Source: Cytidiella melzeri
Lineage: Eukaryota > Basidiomycota > Agaricomycetes > Polyporales > Irpicaceae
DNA: 42,002 nt
Assembly (NCBI GenBank): GCA_022592445.1
Contig: JABYQR010000376.1
Span: 1-42,002, forward strand
Direction: 5' to 3'
Shown piece after piece: positions 1 through 10,062 of this stretch. How positions within the stretch are numbered: position 1 is the stretch's first letter; every line of letters begins with the position of its first letter. The position numbers and the translations under genes were made by a program. The notes beneath the pieces were generated by a model. That model ran no database searches. It was not told where the DNA came from and saw nothing but the letters and a program-made list of their open reading frames with translations.

Positions 1-597
1 CTTTCCCAATTGCTTTACAACCCCAGTCCAGGAGCTGCCACTCGCGGTCTGCTGTGACGGGAGCGAGTTTGTCGACTCGGTTGAGGAAGCGATTGACCTT
101 GTTGACGAGGTGGAGCAGGGCGCGACGGTGGTCGGGGTTGACGCGGTTCAGGAGTTCTTCAAGAAGCCGTGTGAACGAAGAACAAAAGAACCACCTAAAG
201 GAGAACAATAGCTATTGTCTAGACCTTGCCAAGAACTCTACTCGTGAGAGAATCTATCTAAAAGGAGACCAACTATTGTATTCCATTCCCACACCTGTGA
301 GAACATCCTTCCATAAAGAGAACAATAAGGAAAGAACAAAAGGAGTCCATGTGAACGGTATCTATGACGTCAAACCCTAGCTATGGGCTGAGCCATGTGC
401 TTGTAGCCATGTGGGATTACTTAAGCTAAGTCACATGCCAGTGTGACGTAGTAGCAAGTAATGTGACCGTGTGGAGCATCTAAGTCACGTGATACGGGCG
501 CATAATAGATGTGAAAAGGGAGTTTATGCAGAGAAGGTTGCAACTGGGTTGCAGCCCGGAGTTTTACAGATAAAAACAAGAGGTAAATTGCGAAAAT
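1..597. other. Unassigned left edge, possibly part of another element
   Basis: No feature is certain here. Frame 2 is open from the window edge to a TAG at 209-211 and encodes a short acidic stretch (rich in E, D and V), probably the C-terminal tail of something that begins outside the window. I do not recognise it. Bases 212-597 carry no convincing coding frame and have scattered TGTGA/TCACA motifs, which could belong to an LTR or the 3' flank of a nested element. The minus-strand gag of gypsy-3 ends at 598, so this stretch may be an insertion into gypsy-3 or its own continuation. No LTR pair could be drawn inside the window. Confidence 0.3.
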
Positions 598-1410
598 TAA
601 GGGCTAGTCAGGCCATCCATGACAGCCATCGTGAGGAGGGTGCGCTGCAATGCCATTAGGTTGTTGGACATAGCCGTGTACCTGTGTTCCTCCTCTCAGC
701 TCCTTTCTTGCTGCCGTTCTATATCCTCAAGTCTCTGCGCTCGCATCTCCACCATCTCGTCATGCTGTACTCTCATACGATCCCATGCATCTTGGATCAC
801 CCCTTGAATGATGTTGAGACGTCCCGATCCATTACTGGGTGCCTGTTCACCCTCCTCATTAATTGTCTCAATGCCTACTCCACAAGGGATATGCGTTTCT
901 GGGTATGCACTAGAGGAACGTGTGTTCCTTCCAGATGCCAAGTCTTGGGGGCGAATGTCGTCCGGCTCCGGGTCGATATAGAGGTCATCTAGGAAATTGG
1001 GTTCCTCTGCAACCGGACGTTGTACGTCCTCCTCGCTACTCATGAGAGTAAGAGCGACTTTGGTGATTGTGGCTGGGGGACCATCGGCCAGGTACTCGAG
1101 TACCTTTTGTTGTTTGTCTAGGTATCTTCGAAGGTCCCTTTATCGCCTCCTGCACTTCCTCCGTGGAAGTGGTTGAGTTGGCCCAAGATTGACTACGTGT
1201 CGTGGGACGTGATCCGACCTCCTCTTGCAGGCGCTCTGTGGTGTCACTTCTATCGGTGCAACTGTCCGACCTGTCCCTCGCGACGGTGGATGCCGAAGAA
1301 GCCCTGGATGGTGTCGGACCCTCGGGTCGTCCTGACCCTTCAGGGCCGTCCTGACCACGCGTGCTAGTTGGTGGGACTTTATCAGTCCCTTTTTTGCGAG
1401 CTGGTGGCAT
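598..1410 (-). pseudogene. gypsy-3 gag-type ORFs, broken
   Basis: The first frame starts at a true ATG (1410) and encodes about 124 residues of basic, Ser/Thr/Pro-rich, probably disordered protein, ending at 1036. A second frame opens at 1043 through the overlap ATGAGTAG and encodes an acidic segment followed by a charged helix. That frame hits a TGA at 696-698 and then runs on in frame to a TAA near 598. The position directly after the LTR leader and the disordered-then-helical character match the pre-gag of gypsy-2 (35781-36701). The TGA is probably a decayed sense codon. The overlap could be a frameshift lesion or a natural junction. No zinc knuckle is present in what remains. Confidence 0.5.
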
Positions 1411-1512
1411 CTAAGATGAGATAAGAGTGAGATAGACGTTTAGCTTGTCTGTGGAGCGCTACTTCATAGCACTAAGTATACGTTGGTTTCAAAGTCTCGA
1501 AACTCAAAAAAA

Positions 1513-1748
1513 TGTAAAGGGTATTTTGATACCTCACGCGCACACACGCACAGAGTTTGACCGAATGCATTCGGAACTCGACGTATGTACAATGTGTAAG
1601 ATAAAGATGATCTAATCTAGTAAAGTGGGATGGCTTATATATCAGCCACCCAAGTCCAACTGTATAGTACCTATATAAGGGAGTCCCGACTGCCTGCGTG
1701 TAACGTGCTGCCTGCCATAGTAGGAAGGACCGCCGTCGCACCCTTACA
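1513..1748 (-). repeat. 5' LTR of gypsy-3 (236 bp)
   Basis: On the minus strand it begins TGTAAGGG at 1748 and ends CCCTTTACA at 1513. A TATA-like CTTATATAGG lies near 1670-1680 in the minus direction. A perfect 14-bp palindrome, CCGAATGCATTCGG, sits at 1561-1574. The following leader starts with a run of T and has no TGG-type tRNA primer site next to the LTR. Confidence 0.65.
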
Positions 1749-2564
1749 CGGGGGAAACCCCAATGACCATTGAACCAAGGAAAAAGGGCAGCCCGCCTCA
1801 TTCGGTCAGAGACATCCACCCAGACGTCCGCAAGGACCCCCACCGCGTCGTGCAGAGCGCACGAATCGGTCGGGTAACCAACCCACTTGATGCCCCATCC
1901 AGGGCGCAGGAGTCGGAACATCTGCTAGCATGGGACCGACCCGAACCACAGGCGCTGCAGCACGGCCGAGCCACGGAGGGGAAAAGAAACCTCCAATGGA
2001 TCTGTCCAAGGTTCAGTGCTACAGATGCAACAAGTACGGTCACTATGCGAGCAATCACAACAAACCCGGATTCCGCACTATGGATGCCGTAGGAGAGGAA
2101 ACAGAGGAGCAGAAGGACAAAATTGAGTCGCAGGACTAAACAGACTCGAACACAGACAAACTGGGGGACAACCCCAACGGAGAACAATGCGACACCAACG
2201 AGGAGGCCGCTGGAGAAGAACACGACCTCCTCAACAACGACTACGGCTCTGACTTGGACAACAGACGATTCGCAGGCATGAGATTGTATTCTCAGCAAGA
2301 CAAACCGGATGAAGAGCAGGGTCCCAAACCAGGACAAAGTAACCTTTCTCAACCACTTCCCATACCAGCTGCGACGGCAGCACAGGCGCAAGCCTCCCTG
2401 ACAGCCAGCAGTGCAGCTAGCCTCAATTTACATTTGCTACAATCAACAATAGAGCACCTCATCACTGGGCTTACAGTGGTGCAATCATCAGACGATCTAG
2501 TGACAAATGAGGACCGAGAATCAATAGACTACCTCTGGCGAAGGATACTTCCAGGCCAACCACG
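1749..2564 (+). pseudogene. gypsy-2 Y copy: gag fragment with zinc knuckle
   Basis: This is the mid to C-terminal gag of gypsy-2, about 7-8% different by eye from the same region of copy B (about 33830-34654). It is cut on the left by the gypsy-3 LTR and on the right by gypsy-1. A zinc knuckle at 2017-2058 reads C-X2-C-X4-H-X4-H, with His in the last position where most retroelement knuckles have Cys. The same frame carries a TGA shared with copy B (around 1890) and a private TAA at 2137-2139. Beyond that it encodes an acidic, Gln-rich linker that should lead into the protease region at 14191. It is dead as a gene but diagnostic of the host element for gypsy-1. Confidence 0.85.
2560..2564 (+). 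repeat. Target-site duplication of gypsy-1 (left copy, CCACG)
   Basis: CCACG at 2560-2564 precedes the 5' LTR, and the same five bases at 14186-14190 follow the 3' LTR. In copy B of gypsy-2 the uninterrupted sequence has a single CCACG at the equivalent place, an internal control for the empty site. Confidence 0.92.
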
Positions 2565-3027
2565 TGTAACGGGGTCTTATACCACTTCGTGCTTACTTAA
2601 CGCGTAACGTTTCCCCATCCTATTTTTCCATTAAAAATTTAATGTTTTATTTCTGAATTCTCGTAGGAGGCCGCTGAAGTTCATCAGCATGCCTGACGCG
2701 CCGCGTAGGATACAATTTCCCGCCTCATGTCCGGCATGAGGTGTGCTCATGTATGTATATAGTCGTCGCTTACCTCCGAGAATCATCATCACTTTATCTT
2801 GCAACCTTCACTCTCCCCTGCGTCCGAGGACGGCAGGCTCGGTGAGATCAAAGATATTAGTCGGTCACTTCGACGCGTAGAAGGTACGCGTCGAGTTCTC
2901 TCGCGAGGGTCCGTAAGGACCTCATATCCACTGTCCTGCGCGTAAGCGCACCATTGTTCCCAACCTTGCACGGCTCGCCTTCTTCCCTTGTCGACCTACC
3001 CAGAGGTGACTCCAAGCGAGGGTCACA
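2565..3027 (+). repeat. 5' LTR of gypsy-1
   Basis: It is 463 bp, the same length as the 3' LTR, and about 95% identical to it. It contains TATGTATATAG near 2752-2762 as a possible TATA region. A strong hairpin lies at 2870-2894: a 10-bp stem (TCGACGCGTA with TACGCGTCGA) and a 5-nt loop. A smaller hairpin, CCTCATG/CATGAGG, lies around 2723-2741. The hairpins fall in the likely R/U5 part. Confidence 0.93.
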
Positions 3028-3488
3028 AAGGTGGACACACTGGGAATCGACGACTCCCAGGCCGGTCGTGCTTTGGACCACTACGCTCAAAGCCAAAACA
3101 CGTGGAGTACGTGCTGCAAAAACGCGTGTGTCGTTCAGCGTCGTAAAACTCGGACACCACGCCAACAACACGAGGCTCCAAATCAGGCAAAACAGAGCCT
3201 GCACAAAACCCAACCGGCAACCGACCGTCGAAGCCGGCAACGACTCGACGAAAGGTGGACGCCACCCCAAAGCTCGACTGTTTAAAACGAACAAGAGCCG
3301 CGGCCATAGTGAGTTTGCCAATACTGGAGGTCAAAGACCCCGTCCTGGGAACCCCCGAGGCGTCCCGCACCAGGACGTCAATCCCAGGCACTCTGTACGA
3401 AACCTCGATCTTGCAGGACTCTCCCCAGAGGTACAGAGAACCAGTGGTTCCATCCGTCTCAGCAGTTGCAACGGCTCGAGGCCTTCCA
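3028..3488 (+). other. gypsy-1 leader and open N-terminal extension
   Basis: This runs from the 5' LTR to the first in-frame ATG of gag (3489). A TGG-starting stretch lies 4 nt after the LTR (3032 onward), where a tRNA primer site would be. Its spacing does not match a tRNA 3' end well, so the primer is unresolved. The gag frame is open from 3147, after a TAA at 3144-3146, so translation may once have begun upstream of 3489 at an ATG now lost. Confidence 0.4.
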
Positions 3489-6416
3489 ATGTCTTCTGCA
3501 ACGGAAATTCTAAGCCCTAGCGAAACACACAGTTTAGCCGACAAAGGAACGATCCGGAACTCACATGCCAGACCTACGACGAGATTCCCTCTAAGTTCCC
3601 TCAGCCGAGTGGACGTCTTGTACCAAAACTACTCGAAGGAGAAGAACAAGGCCCTGTCACTCAGAGACCAAGCTCTACGCCTTTCGAGGCACAACGTCCT
3701 AACTCCACAAGACATCGTCGACCACGGTAACAATGGCGACGAGTTTACAACTCGCTTCTCGCTGCAATCGTCGCTATCCAGCCAAGTTGCAAATACCGTT
3801 TGAGAGCTGCAATCCTTGCTGAATAATATAGCGGGTGAGATACCAGCGAGAGCCATTGAGAACCGAGTGTATCGAATTGATGCGACGGCGGATCTGATTA
3901 ACGGTTTGCTTGGGGCTCATCGACTCGAGGAACTAATGGGAGACTGGGAGATTTTAGTTGAACGCATCAAGCAAGGTGTGCAGTATGTGGAGAAATACGT
4001 ACAGGAAGCGCGAGGCCTCGACCCGCTATCCCCCGCGACGACAGCTTGTGAGGCGTATAGCCAATGCCAGCCAGAGGCCAACATCGCTCAGCACATTAAA
4101 GAGTATTGGCTGCACGTACCCACTCACCGCGTCCGTTATCAGCTGGAGAGACCCCTTGGACTGGACTCCGAGCTAGACGCGTTTGTGTACGTGCCGCAAG
4201 GCACTATGGACAGCTTCCCCCCACGTCAAACCGAGGCCGAGCCTGAACCTTTTTCTTACAATGATAAGGGAGAATGGGAAGCACTTCCCTTGAAACATAC
4301 CAGCGTGAGGAACGACACTTTCAGATTGCCGGAACGGGAAAAGGGTCGTCCTATCTTGAACCGCGAAGGTCAGAGAGATGCAGCCCGTGCCAATTTTGCC
4401 TCGGACCGAGGACGAAGAACTAGTGAGGAGTCGGAAGAAGAGGTGAGCCAAACACTGATGTTTGGCGACCCGGTGGCAACATCGTCGACGGTGCGTCTGA
4501 CGGACTGGAGAGACAAGGCCGATAGGGAAACTAGATCTTCCAACGTTGTCAGCTATCTTACCCTGGACTCCGCGAACACACCGTATCAGTTCCCCAGCGT
4601 CCCTTTGTCACGATTAGTGGAATCTAACGTTGATGTTCTACTGCGAGGCAACACCACCTCGGCAATTATTAGTCGCTTGCCAAACACACCTGTAGCCAGC
4701 GTGACTCCCGCGAGTTTACCACCCGTCAGAGACGTAGCTGGACCGCCCATGGTGACTACAACTGAACACTATCAGGATGCGGCTCCAACGACGAATTTGA
4801 AGTTTAATCTGTTCTCTCGTGAAGGCGGAAGAGCCAACATTCATCTCCCACCAGAATACAACGTAGGACAAGGTCGAGAATGGGAACCCCCCAGACGAAG
4901 CTTCGCAAACGACTACGCTCCGGCGCATCTATGTTACGAGACCCGAAAGGAAGCTGTCGTACCACGTTCGGGCCTCGCCTCTTTGATCAGCCAGCGAGAG
5001 CATCCTAGGAGTCCTCTGTCTATGGCAAGCGTTGGTCGAGGGAATGAGAGCTTGTATCGCCAGGGAGGACCGCCAGGTCCCCCAAGCGATGGGGGCTCGG
5101 ATCCGAGTAGATCGCCTGACAGCCGGGGTAGGATAGGGCCAGGCGCGCCTCGAAGAGGACCACCTCCTGGTGGGTCACCAGGAGGACCTCCACGCGGAGG
5201 ATCACCAGGAACACCCCCACCGTTTGGGGGGCCACCTTTCGGAGGGCCACCTTTCGGACCACCTCGTCATGGACCGCCCGGAGGACCGCCAGGGCCACCA
5301 GGACTGCCTGGGCCTCCTGGACCTCCAGGAGGACCGCCTGGACCTTCTAGTTGGCAGGGGATCGCTCATGGCTGGGACAACAACTTCGGCTTGCCTGCAG
5401 TGTTAGTATCGCGAATGGATGCTAAGGTGAAAGCCGACGACGTACCGGAGTGGGATGGTAAAAGGTCCACGGCGATCCAATGGATATCTGACGTACAAGA
5501 GGTAGCTGGAGTGGGAGGATACGTGCCTTACCAGATAGGGCAGCACCTTTGGCTCAGACTCAAGGAAGGTTCGCCGGTACGAGCCTGGTACCAGACGCTA
5601 TCCCCCGCTTGGAAGATGTGGATGAAAAGATATCATCTCAACTTCCTCACTGGCCTCAAGACCATCTACCTAGGAGAACGTTGGATTGAAGAAAGAAACA
5701 CTGAGTACGCTACCCAACGTTTCCAGCAGGAGGGACATACCAAAGAGACTCCCTTGGAGTTTATCCAACGCCAAATCTTCTACACCCGGATGTTAGTACC
5801 ACTGCATACCGTCGGTGGAGTCGAGGAGGTGAGGTCGGTAATGGAGAGGGCGCCGTCCGTGTGGAAAACGATCGTGGTCCTAGAATCAGTTCCTTCAGTC
5901 ATGGAGTTGCAAACCCGCGTTAGCGACTTGGAGATACAGCTTACTGAGGCTGTGAGAATGTCGCGAGGCATCTCTAAGGACGCTCTTGTTGCCGCGCTGA
6001 AAGAGCTAGGAATCTCCACGCTCCAGAGACAAGAACCCTGGCAATCCGCTTCGCGTCCATACAATAATCGACCTTTCTCACGACGAGCCAACGCAAACTT
6101 AGTTGCGACTACGGGGGAAGGAGAAGGGGACGTCAAAGTCGATCCACGAGAAGATCACAAGGAAATACTTCTGGACGAGCCCTCCGAGCTTTCCGCTTAC
6201 TATGTGCACGGAGCAACCAATCCTGTCGTCGCAGAGGTGTACGCTCTAGCCGCCAAGAAACAGAGACCACCTCCGAAAGGAGGGTATCCGTTCCCGAAGC
6301 AAGACGATTGGAAGAGTCCGCTACGGCCACCTCCGTCACCCTGCAAATGCTGCGGGAGCCCTAACCATTGGGACAAAGAGTGCCCTTGGTATAATATCTG
6401 GGAGGCGAAGTACGGC
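3489..6416 (+). pseudogene. gag: gypsy-1 Gag (capsid plus zinc knuckle)
   Basis: This is the structural protein of the virus-like particle. In order: a Ser/Thr-rich N-terminal region; a TGA at 3801-3803; a helical region with an acidic middle; a collagen-like tract of Gly-Pro-Pro repeats (about 5040-5350); a retrotransposon gag (capsid) domain (about 5415-5990, with conserved tryptophans and leucines); and a basic tail with a canonical C-X2-C-X4-H-X4-C zinc knuckle at about 6340-6395. The frame stops at TGA 6417-6419 but continues in the same frame into the protease, so gag and protease were probably one polyprotein. The ATG at 3489 is the first in-frame ATG, and the true start is uncertain. 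Confidence 0.85.
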
Positions 6417-6419
6417 TGA

Positions 6420-7560
6420 GAGAAGAGTAAGAATGTTAATTCCGTGGAGATTGGTGAAGAGGCTATATACAAACCTTTGTACAACCAAACATTTGAGGCC
6501 CACAATTATCAGGCTGGACTTTCCTTTTACGTCGAGGCGAGCATTTGAAAGGATGCTTATTTGAGCACTCGGGAACTGGAAGACAAAGAGTACACCGAGA
6601 GTTGTTACACTGATGTTTGAAAACCCGTAAAGAGCCGGACAAAACCGAGCCGTGTGACGATAGAAGAGGTTGTTGATGAGGACGAGCTGCGGCCTAAGAA
6701 CAAAGCCGCAGAGGTATATGTCATCAAAGAGGTATCTGAGCCGATCCCGTTAAGAAGTTCAACCAACATAGCAGTAGCGGAAGCTGCCCAGACGATTGAA
6801 GCCGTAGCGGGGACGACCTCGACTGAAAGGATTGAAGAAACCTCCACAGCGGCCCTATGAGAAAAGAATCCGGAGGCGAAACCAGACGGAGTCAGGTGGA
6901 TTCTACCTAAGAGGAAGACTGCGCCAGGCCAATCTGCTCTGGGTGTATCAGTATTATCCTTAAAGGGAAAGATAGGAGGGCTATCTGAGGAAGAAACAGA
7001 CCTGAGACTTGACTCAGGAGCGGACATTACCCTCCTCTCTGCGGACTGTTACCATAACCTTCGAAAACCGCCACCGTTGAAAAATGGGGTGAAGCTAAAG
7101 TTATGGCAATTAACCGATCGGGATACCTCCTTAGAAGGGTACGTCCACATACCAGTCTTTGTGAGCTCTCCTACTGCCGGTACAGTAGGCATGATGGCAG
7201 AGGCCTACGTGGTACCGGGGATGTCAGTACCCATACTCCTAGGAGAGGATTTCCAACGCACCTACGAGTTAACCGTCACGCGTAAAGTCGAACTTGGTAC
7301 CACGGTAACCTTAGGAGATTCAGGCGTGACCGTAAAAGCCGAAGGCATTCAAAGACCATCCGACGCGGGCAGAATAAGGAAAAGCGCTGCAAATGAAGCA
7401 TCTTTTGTCAGGAGTAAGATACACCAAAGAAACAAAGCGAAACGTCGTTCGTACAAGAATGTAAAGAAAAGGGAAGCCCGCCAGGTACTCGTCAAGGAGA
7501 ACACGAAGATACCACCCCACTGTTTACGGAGATTGGCAGGAAAGTGGGGAGTGGTTTGTT
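6420..7560 (+). pseudogene. gypsy-1 linker and aspartic protease
   Basis: The frame continues from gag through TGA codons at 6417, 6546, 6618 and 6858. The first 500 bases encode an acidic linker. A retropepsin-type aspartic protease follows, with the D-S-G-A active-site motif at 7011-7022 and the typical hydrophobic strands and I-L-L-G-E-D-F motif near 7230-7250. It would cut the Gag-Pol polyprotein during particle maturation. Near 7545-7555 a one-base frameshift, probably an extra A in a short A/G run, moves the frame and produces a stop at 7560. From there the sense continues one frame over in RT. Confidence 0.82.
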
Positions 7561-7561
7561 G

Positions 7562-10062
7562 AGAAGCAGCTGATTGGTAGCGTGGCAGCGCCGCATCTGG
7601 CCATCCCGAATATGCTTCTATCTTCCGCAAGCGTGACCGTCCCAGTCAGTAATTTGATGTCTCAGCCACGAATAGTGAAGAAAGGTAGCTCGCTTGCTAC
7701 CGTGGAAGATGCCAGAACGGAGCTAGACGTAGCCGGCGATGAAGAGCAGCAGATGAGGATGGAAGACGCGGCCGGAAGAACGGCTGCACTGCTGAAAAGC
7801 TGGCAGAAAACCGTTAACAAAGGAGATGCAGTCCAGGAGCCAGAAACCTACTTCATGGATCTCGAGGGTCGAGCGCACACTAGACCGGAAGGTTCAACCA
7901 AAGGCTCCACCGCGCCTGAGAAGGCGGGAGAGTCATCAGTCGACAAAAGCAAAGTCTGGGGGCCTAAAACCGCAGAAATGGCTGACACAGACGTGTACGC
8001 GTCGAAGGATCTGGAATCAATTATCGACGTAGGACAGTTGCCGGATCACCTGAAGGAAAAGGCTATGTCCATGCTAAGGAAAAGGATACGGGCTTTCGGT
8101 TTCGAGGGGCGGCTCGGTCATCTTCAAACCAAGTGCCATGTGCGAACTAAGGAAGGGGCTCAGCCAGTTGCAGTGCCCATGTACGGTTTGTCGCCCGCGA
8201 AGAGGAAGGTTATCAACGAGCAGATTGACAAGTGGTTTGAACAAGACGTTATTGAGCCCTCAAAGAGCCCTTGGAGCGCCCCCGTCGTTATAGTCTATCG
8301 AAATGGGAAAGCCAGATTCTGCGTTGACTACTGGAAATTGAACGAACTCACTATTCCAGATGAATTTCCGCTCCCTCGCCAAAGCGAGATCATGGGAGCG
8401 CTGACTGGAGCTCAAGTTCTGTCTACCCTAGATGCTCTTTCTGGTTTTACGCAGATCGAGGTCGCGCACGAGGACAAAGAGAAGACGGCGTTCCGAACGC
8501 ACCGAGGGCTTTTCCAGTTCAAGAGGATGCCGTTCGGCCTCCAAAACGGTCCTTCGATTTTCCAGTGAGTCATGCAAAACGTGTTGGCTCCGTACCTGTG
8601 GCTATTCTGCCTAGTATATATCGACAACATTGTAGTCTATTCCAAAACCTATGAGGAACATATCAGCCATCTAGACCAGGTCTTGAAGGCAATTGAAGAT
8701 GCCGGACTCACGTTATCACCCCAGAAATGTCACCTTTTTTATAATTCAATTCTACTTCTGGGCCACAAGGTGTCCCGGCTGGGACTATCCACGCACAAGG
8801 AGAAAGTACGGGCCATTCTGGAGTTGAAAGCACCCACGAAGTTAGCGGAACTGCAGACATTTTTGGGGATGGTTGTGTATTTCTCGGCATTCATACCTTA
8901 CTACTCGAGCCTAGCCACTCCACTATTCCACTTGCTGCGAAAAGGGTGCAAATGGCATTGGGGCCCAGACCAGGAACACGCATTCGAGGCCGCTAAGGAA
9001 GCCTTGCAAAGGGCTCCGGTACTAGGCCATCCCATGGAAGGACGACCCTATCGACTCTACACCGATGCGTCAGACAAAGCTCTCGGGTGCTGTCTACAAC
9101 AAGTTCAGGCAATGATGGTAAAGGACTTGAAAGGAACAAAAACTTACGAACGTCTACGGAAGTTACATGCTGAAGGAGCGAAAGTACCTCAGTTAGTAAC
9201 AAGATTGTCGACTAAGTTGGACAATACCAAGAATGACGGAGAATGGGGGGCCACTTTTGACGACACCGAAGTCTTGGTGGAACGAGTAATAGCGTACTGG
9301 TCACGCACTTTCAAAAGCGCCAAGACCAGATATTCCACTACCGAGCGGGAAGCCCTAGCAGCCAAGGAGGGTTTAATCCGTTTTCAACCCTACATCGAAG
9401 GCAAAAGAATTCTGTTAGTGACGGATCACGCAGCTCTGCAATGGGCAAAGACGTACGAGAATACGAACAGACGCTTAGCCGCATGGGGAGCAGTATACTC
9501 CGCCTATGCCCCAGGCCTAGAAATCATCCATAGGCCAGGAAGAATCCACTCTAACGTAGACCCGTTGTCCAGGCTACCCCGAGCCCCACCAAACCACATA
9601 TTGCCGGAGGAGAGCAATACTCCTAGCCTCGAGCTGAACCAAGATGTGGCTCAAGAAGAGGAAGAGGAGGCTAGACGCGCCAGAGCAGAACGAGCAGCAA
9701 GCTTTGCATCCATTACCGAGCTAGTCGAAGGACTAGCAGAAAGTAACAAGGTCACCACACGGAAACGAAAGAAGGCTGAAGAAGCAAAAGAGGACACCCC
9801 GACAAGCGCTAATCCGACGCTTTCGAATGAAGTCGGGGGGGCAGAGGAACCTCCTATCTTACCTCCAGCTACAGCTCTCAAAGGCGGAGAGGCTGAAAAG
9901 CCTTCCGGTCCCCCGTCGAGAGCAGACGGCGTGCTGTCAGGACCTTACTTGACGAGGCTGCTGTGGGAGGAAACGCACAAGCCGCCGTCAGTGACTATCC
10001 AGATGAAAACGGAAGTCGTTGAACGATTCATTTGGGGTTACCTGAAAGACGACTCCTTTTGA
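7562..10062 (+). pseudogene. gypsy-1 reverse transcriptase and RNase H
   Basis: RT copies the element RNA into DNA, and RNase H removes the RNA strand. Motif A has its Asp (GAT at 8431-8433). The motif C box reads Y-I-D-N at about 8617-8628, so the second catalytic Asp is Asn (AAC at 8626-8628). A TGA at 8566-8568 interrupts the F-Q-R-V-M motif exactly at the conserved Arg, and the frame continues unbroken after it. The motif F-C-V-D-Y-W-K has Trp where Arg is usual (CGG to TGG). RNase H follows at about 9050-9600 with Y-T-D-A-S, E-R-E-A-L and T-D-H-A motifs. A charged Glu/Lys-rich linker of 150 residues leads to TGA 10060-10062. Confidence 0.9.

Larger units (their letters stand above)
598..1748 (-). 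mobile_element. gypsy-3: 5' part of a Ty3/gypsy-type LTR element (minus strand)
   Basis: The layout on the minus strand is an LTR (1748 to 1513), a leader of about 100 nt, an ATG at 1410, then gag-like reading frames to about 598. The LTR sits exactly where the gypsy-2 gag sequence begins (1749), so gypsy-3 was inserted into the gypsy-2 Y copy. The adjacent CGGGG (1749-1753) is the expected target duplication, but the other end lies outside the window. The LTR shares its downstream part (GTACATACGT followed by TTCCGAAT and CGGTCA) with the gypsy-2 LTR, which makes gypsy-3 a relative of gypsy-2. No pol is visible, so the superfamily call rests on that LTR similarity and on the gag layout. Confidence 0.65.

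Noticed and set aside
1798..2391. Minus-strand hydrophobic frame over the gypsy-2 gag
   Set aside because: Shadow of the acidic gag linker on the opposite strand, seen again at 34086-34586 in copy B.
3028..3060. tRNA primer-binding site right after the gypsy-1 5' LTR
   Set aside because: A TGG-start stretch is there, but when aligned as a tRNA 3' end the T-arm consensus falls three bases out of register. Kept only as an unresolved candidate.
3801..8566. Strict TCG-type RIP as the source of the stops
   Set aside because: Only about half of the gypsy-1 TGA stops have a T before the presumed CGA, so the context is CpG in general.
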